Assembly (NCBI GenBank): GCA_945888375.1
Contig: CAMCZZ010000009.1
Location: forward strand, 1 to 64,000
Length of the DNA: 64,000 nt
From: Akkermansia muciniphila
GTDB taxonomy: Bacteria; Verrucomicrobiota; Verrucomicrobiia; Opitutales; Opitutaceae
Direction: 5' to 3'
The notes beneath the pieces were generated by a model that saw nothing but the letters and a program-made list of their open reading frames with translations, did no database searches and had not been told where the DNA came from. Numbering within the stretch: the first letter of the stretch is position 1; the number at the start of each line of letters is the position of its first letter. This document shows, piece after piece, positions 17,674-27,000 of the stretch. Made by a program: the position numbers and the translations under genes.

Positions 17674-18870
17674 ATGACCACTCTGTCTCATCCCGACCAC
17701 ACCCCGAGTGCCTCAGCCCTGCCGGCCCCCGCGCCCGACGCCGCGCCCTCCTTTCTCGAACCCATCCGCGCCGCCGCTGCCCCCGCCGAAACCCCGGAGC
17801 GTAACAACCTCCAGCTTTATCTTCAGGAAATCGGCAAAACCCCTCTCCTGACCATCGAGGAGGAGATCACCCTCGCGAATCGCATCATGAAGGGCGACAA
17901 AGCCGCCCGCGACCACATGATCAGCGCCAACTTGCGCCTCGTGGTGAAGATCGCGATGGATTACAAAGATTTCGGCCTGCCCCTGCTCGACCTGATCAGC
18001 GAGGGCAACATCGGCCTGATTAAGGCCGTCGAGCGCTTTGACCCCACCAAGGGCGGTAAACTCTCCACCTACGCCGCCTGGTGGATCAAGCAGTCCATCA
18101 AGCGCGCCCTCGCCAACCAGTCGAAGACGATCCGTCTGCCTGTCCACCTGGTGGATAAGATCTCCAAGATGCGCAAAACCGCCTTGGCCCTCGCCGAGGA
18201 GTTTGGGCGCGAACCCACCGACGAGGAGATCGCCATCGAGCTCCAAGTGCCCACCAGCAAGGTCGCCCACCTCAAATCCGTGAGCGTCCGCCCGGCGTCC
18301 CTCGATGCCCCCATCGGTGAAGACAGCGATTCCATCACCTTCGGCGAACTGGTCGGCGATGAAAACGCCCCCACGCCCTTCGAGCAACTCCACGTCAACA
18401 GCCAGACCGCCGCCCTCAACGCCCTCGTCGCCACCCTCGACCCCCGCGAAGCCGAGATCATCCGCTATCGCTTCGGCCTCGACGGCCGCGACGAACTTAC
18501 ACTCGAGGAAGTCGGCGCTAAGTTCCGCGTCACCCGCGAACGCGTTCGCCAGCTCCAGAACCTCGCCCTCTCCAAAATGCGCAAAGCTCTGTCCAAACGG
18601 GAGGAGCAACGCTCCACCGAGGAGATCGAACTTGAAGAGAAACAGCGCGCCCGCGAGGAAGTCATCCGTGAGTTCATCGCCACCCGTTCGCCCGCGGAGA
18701 TTGCCCCCGCTCTGGTCGTAAAGCCCCTCCCTGCCATCACGACCGAGGCCCCGCGCCGGGCCCCGAAGGTTACGGCCAAACGCCCTGCCAAACCGGTCGC
18801 TACCAACGCCTCGCCCTTCGCCCCCAAAGCCACCGGCACACTCGGGGCCAAACTCTACGGCAAACGCTGA
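17674..18870 (+). CDS. RNA polymerase sigma-70 family factor (RpoD/SigA-like)
   Basis: Directs RNA polymerase to promoters. The 398-residue protein has an Ala/Pro-rich leader (1-42), region 1.2 (NLQLYLQEIG, about 45-54), region 2 with region 2.4 motif YAAWWIKQSIKRA (133-145), region 3, and region 4.2 helix-turn-helix (LTLEEVGAKFRVTRERVRQL). It lacks the acidic region 1.1 of typical primary sigma factors and carries a Lys/Ala/Pro-rich basic tail of about 90 residues. It could be the housekeeping sigma or a group 2 relative; sequence alone does not decide. A terminator follows at 18894. Confidence 0.92.
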   Translation: MTTLSHPDHTPSASALPAPAPDAAPSFLEPIRAAAAPAETPERNNLQLYLQEIGKTPLLTIEEEITLANRIMKGDKAARDHMISANLRLVVKIAMDYKDFGLPLLDLISEGNIGLIKAVERFDPTKGGKLSTYAAWWIKQSIKRALANQSKTIRLPVHLVDKISKMRKTALALAEEFGREPTDEEIAIELQVPTSKVAHLKSVSVRPASLDAPIGEDSDSITFGELVGDENAPTPFEQLHVNSQTAALNALVATLDPREAEIIRYRFGLDGRDELTLEEVGAKFRVTRERVRQLQNLALSKMRKALSKREEQRSTEEIELEEKQRAREEVIREFIATRSPAEIAPALVVKPLPAITTEAPRRAPKVTAKRPAKPVATNASPFAPKATGTLGAKLYGKR

Positions 18871-18893
18871 TTCCTCCCACCGTCTGCCTGCGC

Positions 18894-18925
18894 CGCCCGC
18901 CTTCCTCACGGGGCGGGCGTCTTTA
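18894..18925 (+). terminator. rho-independent terminator of the sigma-factor gene
   Basis: An 8-bp GC stem, CGCCCGCC (18894-18901) with GGCGGGCG (18912-18919), has a 10-nt loop and is followed by a short T-rich tail. It lies 24 bp after the sigma-factor stop. Confidence 0.65.
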
Positions 18926-18995
18926 CGTCGTGATGGGACGCGAGCAACTCCACGTTCGCGGTTCCGCTGGGGAAAAGCAGCAAGGGCTACTACGC

Positions 18996-19028
18996 AAAAA
19001 GTCCGGCCAGGGGGCACCCCGGCCGGAC
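18996..19028 (-). terminator. rho-independent terminator of the gap-pgk-tpiA operon
   Basis: A perfect 8-bp stem, GTCCGGCC (19001-19008) and GGCCGGAC (19021-19028), is flanked on the minus-strand 3' side by five T residues. It lies about 28 bp beyond the tpiA stop codon. Confidence 0.8.
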
Positions 19029-19056
19029 TTGAAACCGCTGAACGGAGTCGGCGGAC

Positions 19057-19827
19057 CTACTTCACGGCGGCGGCAGCCTTGACGAGTTCAACGAAGCTGC
19101 GGGCTTCGAGGCTGGCGCCGCCGATGAGGCCGCCATCGATATCCTTTTGCGCCAGCAGTTCAGGCGCGTTGGCCGGCTTCATCGAGCCGCCGTAGAGGAT
19201 GCGCACCTTCTGGGCGGTAGCGTCCCCGAAGAGCTTGACCAAAAGGCTGCGGATAAACGCGTGCACTTCCTGCGCCTGCTCGGTGGTGGCGACTTTGCCG
19301 GTGCCGATGGCCCAGACCGGCTCGTAGGCGATGACCACGCTCGTCGCGAGGTCCTTGGATACGCCTTCCAGGCCGGCCTCGAGCTGGGTCTGGACGACCT
19401 TGAGCGTGCTGCCGCCCTCCCGCTCCGCGAGGGTCTCGCCCACGCAGAGGATGGGGCGCAATTGGGCCTTCAGCGCGGCGATCACCTTTTGGTTAATAAA
19501 GGCATCGGTCTCGGCGAAGTAGCTGCGGCGCTCACTGTGGCCGAGGATAACGTGGCTCACGAAGAGGGAGCGCAGCATACCGGCGGAGATCTCGCCAGTG
19601 TAGGCCCCGGAGGGCTCGGGGTGGAGGTTCTGCGCGCCGAGTTTGAGGGTGGAACCCTCGAGTTTCTGGGCGGCGCTTTCCAGGCCGGTGAAGGGCGGGC
19701 AAACCACGACGTCGACGTCGTTCTGTTTGCCGATCTCCGTGACGAGGTCGGCCACGAGGGCCACGCCATCAGCGGCGGTTTTGTTCATCTTCCAATTTCC
19801 GGCGATGAGTTTTTTGCGAAGGGACAT
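19057..19827 (-). CDS. tpiA: triosephosphate isomerase
   Basis: Interconverts dihydroxyacetone phosphate and glyceraldehyde 3-phosphate in glycolysis. At 256 residues it has the family length. Catalytic residues are present: Asn and Lys in AGNWKMNK (substrate binding), His in LGHSERR, Glu in AYEPVWAIGTG, and the phosphate-binding LYGGSMKPAN near the end. It is the last gene of the gap-pgk-tpiA operon and is followed by a strong terminator at 18996-19028. A 113-bp spacer with a palindromic element separates it from pgk. Confidence 0.97.
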   Translation of the reverse strand: MSLRKKLIAGNWKMNKTAADGVALVADLVTEIGKQNDVDVVVCPPFTGLESAAQKLEGSTLKLGAQNLHPEPSGAYTGEISAGMLRSLFVSHVILGHSERRSYFAETDAFINQKVIAALKAQLRPILCVGETLAEREGGSTLKVVQTQLEAGLEGVSKDLATSVVIAYEPVWAIGTGKVATTEQAQEVHAFIRSLLVKLFGDATAQKVRILYGGSMKPANAPELLAQKDIDGGLIGGASLEARSFVELVKAAAAVK

Positions 19828-19841
19828 GGGATTAAAAATTG

Positions 19842-19932
19842 AAGCGCTAAGATGCGGAGGCGCAAAGATCAGAGAAGAGGAAACGAAGCGATCTCCGTGC
19901 CTGAACTTAGCGTCTTTGCGCCTTTGCGCTTA
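19842..19932. repeat. palindromic intergenic element in pgk-tpiA spacer
   Basis: The spacer is almost filled by an imperfect inverted repeat. The left arm contains AAGCGCTAAGA and GGCGCAAAGA. The right arm contains TTAGCGTCTTTGCGCC and TTTGCGCTT, their near-complements in shuffled order. In the operon mRNA it would form a hairpin between the two genes. It resembles REP/MITE-like intergenic repeats; mobility is not shown. Confidence 0.65.
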
Positions 19933-19940
19933 ATGATTTT

Positions 19941-21185
19941 TCAGGATTCGAGGAACACGACGCCTGGAAGGGCCTTGCCTTCGAGGAATTCGAGGGAGGC
20001 GCCGCCGCCGGTGGAGCAGTGGGTGACTTTCTTGGCCACGCCGAATTTCTTGGCCGCAGTGGCAGTATCGCCACCGCCAACCACCGTCGTGGCGCCGGCA
20101 GCAGTGGCCTCGGCGATGGCCTCGGCCATAGCCTTGGAGGCACCGGCAAAGATTTCGAACTCGAACACGCCAGGAGGGCCGTTCCAGACAATGGTCTTGG
20201 AAGCGAGGATGGCCTGGCGGTAGAGCGCGATACTCTTCGGGCCGGCATCGAAACCCTCCCAACCATCGGGAATCCCGGTGGCCAGCTCGGCGGACTGGGT
20301 CTGGGCATCGGGGCCGAACTTGTCACCGCACACGAAATCAACAGGGAAGATCAACTCCACGCCCTTGGCCTTAGCCTTAGCCTCGAGCTCGGCGACGATC
20401 TCGGCACCGGCCTTGTCGTAGAGCGAGGAACCGATCTGCATGCCGCGGTTAACCTTATGGAAGGTGTAGGCCATGCCGCCGCCGATGATCACCTTGTTGG
20501 CTTTATCAAGCAGATTGTTAATGAGGGGAATCTTGTCCGCGATCTTGGCGCCGCCGAGGATGGCTAGGAGGGGCCGATCCGGGTGGTCGAGGACCTTGGC
20601 AAAGGCCTTTAACTCGGCCTCCATGAGGAATCCGGCGGCCTTCTCGGCGAGGGTAACCCCCACCATGGAGGAGTGGGCCCGGTGAGCGGTGCCAAAGGCG
20701 TCGTTCACAAAGACATCGCCCAGCTTGGTCAAGGAGGCGCGAAAAGCGGCGACGGCGACAGGATCGGCCTTTTTAGAGGTGCCGTCCTCGAGCTTCACCT
20801 TGCCCTCTTCCTCGATGTGGAAGCGGAGATTCTCGAGCAGCACGACGGTGCCGGGCGCGAGCGTGGCGCAAGCTGCCTCGACGGAGGCGCCGACGCAGTC
20901 GTCCAGGAACTTAACCGGGCGTCCAAGGAGCTTTTCCAGCTCGGTGGCCACGAGTTGCAACGAAAACTTGGCGATTCGCTGGCCATCCGGACGGCCGAGG
21001 TGCGACATCAGCACCACGGAGGCACCCTGTTCGAGGGCGTATTGGATGGTGGGCAGCGCGGCGGCGATGCGCGCGGTGTTGGTGATGGCGCCGGTCACCT
21101 TATCCTGGGGGACATTGAAATCGACGCGCATGAGGACGCGTTTGCCGCCAAGGGCGAGGTCACGAATGGATTTGAAGTTGGGCAT
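19941..21185 (-). CDS. pgk: phosphoglycerate kinase
   Basis: Transfers phosphate from 1,3-bisphosphoglycerate to ADP. The 414-residue protein has the family length. The N-terminal signature ([14 protein letters not shown]) and SHLGRPDG are followed by the hinge and the C-terminal nucleotide domain with [13 protein letters not shown] and [14 protein letters not shown]. It is the middle gene of the gap-pgk-tpiA operon. Both of its flanking spacers contain palindromic elements. Confidence 0.97.
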   Translation of the reverse strand: MPNFKSIRDLALGGKRVLMRVDFNVPQDKVTGAITNTARIAAALPTIQYALEQGASVVLMSHLGRPDGQRIAKFSLQLVATELEKLLGRPVKFLDDCVGASVEAACATLAPGTVVLLENLRFHIEEEGKVKLEDGTSKKADPVAVAAFRASLTKLGDVFVNDAFGTAHRAHSSMVGVTLAEKAAGFLMEAELKAFAKVLDHPDRPLLAILGGAKIADKIPLINNLLDKANKVIIGGGMAYTFHKVNRGMQIGSSLYDKAGAEIVAELEAKAKAKGVELIFPVDFVCGDKFGPDAQTQSAELATGIPDGWEGFDAGPKSIALYRQAILASKTIVWNGPPGVFEFEIFAGASKAMAEAIAEATAAGATTVVGGGDTATAAKKFGVAKKVTHCSTGGGASLEFLEGKALPGVVFLES

Positions 21186-21216
21186 GGAGGGAATGCGTGA
21201 AGGGCTAAAACAAAGA

Positions 21217-21280
21217 GCCCACGGAAGACACGGAAAACACGGAATTCTGGCTTCCGTATTCTTCCGTTTCTTCCGTGGGC
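21217..21280. repeat. palindromic intergenic element in gap-pgk spacer
   Basis: A long inverted repeat has perfect outer arms GCCCACGGAAGA (21217-21228) and TCTTCCGTGGGC (21269-21280) and further pairing inside through repeated ACGGAA/TTCCGT units. It lies between pgk and gap and differs in sequence from the element in the next spacer. It would form a stable stem in the operon transcript. Confidence 0.75.
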
Positions 21281-21299
21281 AACACGGTATTAAGCAGGC

Positions 21300-22370
<1,071 letters not shown>

Positions 22371-22468
22371 TTATTGCTTTGTGGGAGACCGTGCCTGACA
22401 GGCGCGGAAAGGGAAAAAAAAGAGTGGGCAATGCTATAAAGCAAGGGTTTTGGCGAAGCGGGGTTGGG

Positions 22469-24922
22469 TCAGGCTGCAACCCAGAGGCCACAGCCCAGCG
22501 CTGTGACCAGGAGATCGGCCGTGACCGGGCGGGCGCCGGCAAGTCGTCCAGGCGCTATAAAGCGATCCTGATCAGCTACTTGCTTCCAGGGCAACTCGGC
22601 GAGGTTGCCGATTGGCAGGAGCACATCGGCCTGGGTGGGATTAAGGGCGAAGAGCAGACGGGTGCCGCCCTGGCTAAGGTCGGCGTTGTAAACGACGGCA
22701 GAGGCGATTGAGCCCTCGGCCCAGATAAAATGGAAAAAGCCCTCCGTGGCGCGCGAGAAATGCCGGAGCAAGCGGCCGGTCTCGGACAGGCGAAAAGCGA
22801 TCCAGTCCGCGAAATAGGCGTGGGTGCCCGGAAAACGCTGGATGCGATGATAATCGAGGGCGTTGAGATCGCCGCGCAGATAAGTGTTGTTCACCCCGTG
22901 CTTGGATTTCAGGAAATCCTGCCCGGCGGACAGCATCGGGATACCGATAGAGCAAAAAAGCGTTGCGACCATCAGGTGGGTGCGGGCGCGGTCATTCACG
23001 GTGGGCAGGTGGCCGTCGTGGTTGGCGTTCTCGGTGATCACATCAAGCCAGCAGCGATCATCGTGGGACTCGGAGTAGTTGACCGTCTGGGCGGGCCATT
23101 TGGCATAATACCAAGGCGAGCCTTTCAGAAAATACTCGAAAGTGCCGCGGGAGCCCGCCCCGCGCACGTGATCGCGCAGGAAGTTACGGTATCCGTCGTT
23201 CCAAGACGCCCAGCCGGTGTCGCGAAGCTCGCCCGCCGCATGGCCGCGAAAGCTCCATGGCTCGGCGATGAGGATGACATCGGACTTGGCGCGCTTCAGC
23301 GCGGCCTCGACGTCTTTTAACACCGGCACGCCGACCAGATCCGCGAGATCGAAGCGGAAACCATCCACTCCGTAGGCATCGAGCCAGTGCAGGCAGCTGT
23401 CGATGATCAGGCGCTTCGCCATTGCGGCCGAAGCCCGCAGGTCGTTTCCGCAGCCGCTCCAGTTCGACAGGCGGCCGGAGGCGTCCTGCTCAAAGTAGTA
23501 GAGCCGATCGAGAAGCATCAGATGGGCGGGCTCGCCGACGTGATTATAAACGACATCCACGATCACCGCGATGCCCCGGGCGTGGAAGGCCCGAACCAGC
23601 TCCTGCAGCTCGCGCACGCCGGATGCCGCCTCGGGCCGGGTAGAGTAGGCGCTGGCTGGAGCGAAGAAATTCGCCGTCATGTAGCCCCAGTGGTAATCGG
23701 CGGGAGCAAGGTTATCGAACTCCTGCAGGGGTTGCAGCTCCACGCAATTCACGCCGAGTCGGGCCAGGTAGAAATCTTCGCGCTCCACCCACTCGCGCAG
23801 GGCGGAGAAGCCGCGCCGCCCGGTCTCGCCAGCCGCCACTGGGGCACGAGCGGCGAGATCCCGCACATGTGCCTCGCAAATGACCAGATCGTGCCAGGCA
23901 GGAGTGCGAAAGGCATCGGGCTCGCGGGCGACAGAGCCGATGCGGGCATGGTCGAGCACGATGCCCGGACCATCGCGGCAGACTGCGGCCAGGGCGTAGG
24001 GATCAAGAATCCGACGGGCGGGATCGAAAGCCCCGAAGACATCGCGCGGCCCATCCAAGTGATACCAGTAAAACCAACCATGCAGATCGCCCTCCAGTGT
24101 CACCTCCCAGACCCCCGCGGCGCCGTCCGCATCCTCCCGCTTGGTCAGGGCGTAACGATGAGGGCGATCCTGTTCCTCTAAAGTCGCAAAGAGGGCCAGC
24201 TCGACGGTGCGGGCGCGTGGAACGAAAAGCCGGAACACCGTGCCTGCTGGCGTCAACCGGGCCCCGAGCGGGAGGTCGGTCCCGAGTTCATAGAAGAACC
24301 GGGCGGGCTGCAGCGGCACTTGATCCCCTTCATGGCCTTCGGCCCAGCGAACGGTGAGGCTAGTTGATAAATCGGCCGGCGCGGTCAACTCGAAGGCGAA
24401 AAGGTGGCAACCGGTGCGGTCCGGATCCACGAGCCGATTGAGGTTTCCGCCATCATCCAGCTCGACCCCGGGCGCACCCCACGGCACCGGCAACCACTGA
24501 TGGGTGCCCGTAACGAATTTAAAGCGCCGGCCGGAAGCCAGCAGAGGACCGGAAGGGCCGGACCAGGCGTAAACTTCCCGGCCCGCGAGCATACGCGGCT
24601 GCAGCGCCCACTTCGCCATGTTCGCACCGCGCCACTCATTGAAATCACCCGCCACATGGACCCCGGCGGCCGTAAAGTCACAATCAGGGTAGTCCGCCGG
24701 ATCGAGCACGAACTCGACCACGCCATCGTCAGGGAAATGATAACCGCTACGCAGGGCAAAGCCCTCGGTGGCGAGCCGCTCCAGCCGGCGCATGCGGAGA
24801 CGCCCGCCCGAGATCACAAACATCGGCACACTGCGGCCACGCCAGTCGTGGCGCAGCTCGATCACGCCCCGGGTCGGAGACTCGAGCGTGGCGGAGACGA
24901 GAGCGTTGGCGCGGGCGGTCAT
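22469..24922 (-). CDS. GH13 alpha-glucan debranching enzyme, pullulanase/isoamylase-like
   Basis: Probably cleaves alpha-1,6 branches in glycogen or starch-like glucans. ATG at 24922 gives 817 residues; a frame from 24961 adds 13. There is no signal peptide, so it should be cytoplasmic. N-terminal carbohydrate-binding-like modules (two FNEW/FRLF-type beta domains) precede the catalytic barrel. The GH13 motifs follow in order: DVVYNHVGE, DGFRFDLADL with the nucleophile Asp, IAEPWSF with the acid/base Glu, and NYSESHDD. Pullulanase and GlgX-type enzymes share this layout; exact specificity is open. It follows prfB by about 65 bp and precedes the glycolytic operon. Confidence 0.87.
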   Translation of the reverse strand: MTARANALVSATLESPTRGVIELRHDWRGRSVPMFVISGGRLRMRRLERLATEGFALRSGYHFPDDGVVEFVLDPADYPDCDFTAAGVHVAGDFNEWRGANMAKWALQPRMLAGREVYAWSGPSGPLLASGRRFKFVTGTHQWLPVPWGAPGVELDDGGNLNRLVDPDRTGCHLFAFELTAPADLSTSLTVRWAEGHEGDQVPLQPARFFYELGTDLPLGARLTPAGTVFRLFVPRARTVELALFATLEEQDRPHRYALTKREDADGAAGVWEVTLEGDLHGWFYWYHLDGPRDVFGAFDPARRILDPYALAAVCRDGPGIVLDHARIGSVAREPDAFRTPAWHDLVICEAHVRDLAARAPVAAGETGRRGFSALREWVEREDFYLARLGVNCVELQPLQEFDNLAPADYHWGYMTANFFAPASAYSTRPEAASGVRELQELVRAFHARGIAVIVDVVYNHVGEPAHLMLLDRLYYFEQDASGRLSNWSGCGNDLRASAAMAKRLIIDSCLHWLDAYGVDGFRFDLADLVGVPVLKDVEAALKRAKSDVILIAEPWSFRGHAAGELRDTGWASWNDGYRNFLRDHVRGAGSRGTFEYFLKGSPWYYAKWPAQTVNYSESHDDRCWLDVITENANHDGHLPTVNDRARTHLMVATLFCSIGIPMLSAGQDFLKSKHGVNNTYLRGDLNALDYHRIQRFPGTHAYFADWIAFRLSETGRLLRHFSRATEGFFHFIWAEGSIASAVVYNADLSQGGTRLLFALNPTQADVLLPIGNLAELPWKQVADQDRFIAPGRLAGARPVTADLLVTALGCGLWVAA

Positions 24923-24988
24923 GACGTGGCTGAAGCATTTCCGGCGCCGGTCTGCGCACAAGATTGAAGCCCGGCAATCTGCGAGCGG

Positions 24989-26131
24989 CTATTCGTCCAT
25001 CTGGATATCCTTGTTGCGATGCCGCGGGCAGCCGGCGCGCAACCACGCCGTGATAAAACGATCGAGGTCGCCATCCATCACTCCCTGCGTGTCGGAGGTG
25101 GCGATACCCGTGCGGAGATCCTTCACCATCTGATAAGGCTGGAGCACGTAACTGCGGATTTGAGCTCCCCATCCGATCTCGCCTTTTTCTCCGTAGAAAC
25201 GGTCCATCTCGGCACGCTGCTCGTCCTGCTTTTTCTCGTAAAGACGAGCCTTCAAAATGCCCCACGCAGAGGCTTTGTTTTTGAGCTGCGAGCGCTCGTT
25301 TTGGCAGACCACGACAATACCGCTTGGCAAGTGCGTGATGCGCACGGCCGAGTCGGTGGTATTGACGCCCTGACCGCCCTTGCCCGAGGACCGGTATACG
25401 TCGATGCGCACCTCGGTCTCGGGGATGTCCATCTTGATCTCGTCCGTGACTTCCGCGACCACATCGACCGCGCAAAAAGAAGTGTGGCGGCGGGCGTTGG
25501 AGTCGAAGGGGGAGATTCGCACCAAACGGTGCACACCGCGCTCCGCCTTGCAGTAACCGTAGGCATTCTCGCCCTTGATCAGCAGGGTGGCCTTGCTGAT
25601 GCCGGCGGTATCACCCGGCTGCACATCCATCAGCTCGGTCTCGTAGCCGCGACGCTCGGCCCAACGGCTATACATACGAAACATCATGTCGGCCCAATCG
25701 TTGGATTCAGTGCCGCCGGCACCGGCCTGGATGGAGAAGATGGCGTTGTTGCGATCGAACTGGCCGGTCAGGAACGCACCAATCTCGAGCCCGTCGAGCT
25801 CGATCATCATCGCACCGGCCTGAGTGGTCAGCTCGGCCCCGAACTCCGCCTGCTCGTCGGCCGAGCCGGCGTCGATGAGCTCTTTCAAAGCATCCAGATC
25901 GTCGATGCGTTTCCGGAAAGCGGCGACGGGGAGCACGGCCCGCTTCAACCCGTTGACCTTGCCGATGTGGCGCTGAGCACGTTCGTTATTATCCCAAAAG
26001 GAGGCCGCGCCCATCTGCGCCTCCAGCGCCTCAATCTCGCGTAGCTTTTGCTCGCCATCCAGAAACTTCCACAGGTGCGTGGCTCGTTTCTTGATGTTGT
26101 CGATCTGGTCGAAGGTCTCGGGCGCGATCAT
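24989..26131 (-). CDS. prfB: peptide chain release factor 2
   Basis: Recognises UGA/UAA stop codons and releases the finished peptide. ATG at 26131 gives 380 residues; an upstream ATG at 26179 sits on the T-run of a terminator and is unlikely. The GGQ catalytic motif (SSGKGGQGVN) and the RF2-type SPF recognition tripeptide (ISPFDSNARR) are both present. The usual in-frame TGA of the programmed +1 frameshift near codon 25 is absent: the frame runs straight through KFLDGEQ. Confidence 0.95.
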   Translation of the reverse strand: MIAPETFDQIDNIKKRATHLWKFLDGEQKLREIEALEAQMGAASFWDNNERAQRHIGKVNGLKRAVLPVAAFRKRIDDLDALKELIDAGSADEQAEFGAELTTQAGAMMIELDGLEIGAFLTGQFDRNNAIFSIQAGAGGTESNDWADMMFRMYSRWAERRGYETELMDVQPGDTAGISKATLLIKGENAYGYCKAERGVHRLVRISPFDSNARRHTSFCAVDVVAEVTDEIKMDIPETEVRIDVYRSSGKGGQGVNTTDSAVRITHLPSGIVVVCQNERSQLKNKASAWGILKARLYEKKQDEQRAEMDRFYGEKGEIGWGAQIRSYVLQPYQMVKDLRTGIATSDTQGVMDGDLDRFITAWLRAGCPRHRNKDIQMDE

Positions 26132-26180
26132 GGAAAGAATAAACCCAGAGATGTGTCCGGCCACGGCCCCGCTTCGCAAA

Positions 26181-26210
26181 CAAAAAGCCCGCCCTCACCC
26201 GGGATGGGGC
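26181..26210 (-). terminator. probable terminator after the hybrid kinase
   Basis: A GC-rich imperfect stem (GCCC plus CCC against GGG plus GGGC) is followed on the minus strand by five T residues. It lies directly after the response-regulator stop and before the prfB start at 26131. Confidence 0.55.
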
Positions 26211-26214
26211 CGGT

Positions 26215-27000
26215 TCAGCTGCGAATGTAGCGCTGCAGCATCTCGGCGAGCAGCGAGGTCTGGACCGGTTTGGCGAGGTAATCATCCATACCGGCGGCAA
26301 TGCAATGCTCGCGGTCGCCAATCACGGCGTTGGCCGTCATGGCAATGATGGGCACGCGCGGATCGAGCACCCCATCGGCCCCGGCCCGGATCGCGGCGGT
26401 CGCCTCATAGCCGTCCATCTCCGGCATCTGGCAGTCCATCAGAACGACATCATAACGTTCGCGGGCGAGGTGGGCGATGGCATCGGCGCCATTGACCGCC
26501 AGATCGACCCGCGAATAGCCCAGCCGGGCGAGAAGGGCCTTGGCGACGCGCTGGTTGACTAGGTTGTCCTCCACTAGAAGCACGCGGGCCGTTTTGTCTT
26601 CCGCAGGCGCGCCAAACTCGGGGGGCGCCTCTTTGCTGGGTAAAAGCGCAAATGGAGTGGTTCCGACCAGACCCGATGTTTCGGTGCGGCGGGATGTTTT
26701 GACCCCGGCTCCGCCTCGGGGGCACGTGAGCGCGACCCGCAAGTGATCGGCATGGACCGGTCGCGCCACTACCTCGAAATCATCATCAAACCCAGCGCGC
26801 GAAAAGCACTCCAGCAAGACCACGCTCAAACCGCTGCCCGGGCGACGCACCGCCTCGCGCAGAATGGCCTCCGCCGCGCGATCCGCGAGCCTAGCGTCCA
26901 CAATCAAGACCCCTTCCCACGCCGCTTCGGCAGGCCAATCAGGGCGCACGCCCTCCGGCTCGCGCCAGCAGCTCGGGATCGCACCCCACGCCGACAGCAA
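26215..27000 (-). CDS. receiver-domain part of a frameshifted hybrid kinase
   Basis: This 261-residue frame has no convincing start of its own (it opens on TTG inside a domain). Its first part ([16 protein letters not shown]) is the missing continuation of the pseudo-receiver linker that begins at the end of the kinase frame 26904-28742. It then carries a complete phospho-receiver domain: acidic pair in LLVEDN, phosphoryl Asp in VVLMDCQMPEMDG, Thr in IAMTAN, and Lys in YLAKP. I therefore treat the two frames as one hybrid histidine kinase interrupted by a single-base shift near 27000. A sequencing error is also possible. Confidence 0.8.
   Translation of the reverse strand: MLSAWGAIPSCWREPEGVRPDWPAEAAWEGVLIVDARLADRAAEAILREAVRRPGSGLSVVLLECFSRAGFDDDFEVVARPVHADHLRVALTCPRGGAGVKTSRRTETSGLVGTTPFALLPSKEAPPEFGAPAEDKTARVLLVEDNLVNQRVAKALLARLGYSRVDLAVNGADAIAHLARERYDVVLMDCQMPEMDGYEATAAIRAGADGVLDPRVPIIAMTANAVIGDREHCIAAGMDDYLAKPVQTSLLAEMLQRYIRS

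Noticed and set aside
17713-19017. 434-residue open frame on the minus strand
   Set aside because: It is antisense to the sigma factor and is Gly/Glu/Val-rich shadow sequence.
26956-27000. TTG start for a stand-alone response regulator
   Set aside because: The first residues continue a domain begun in the kinase frame, so a frameshift explains the arrangement better than a separate gene.
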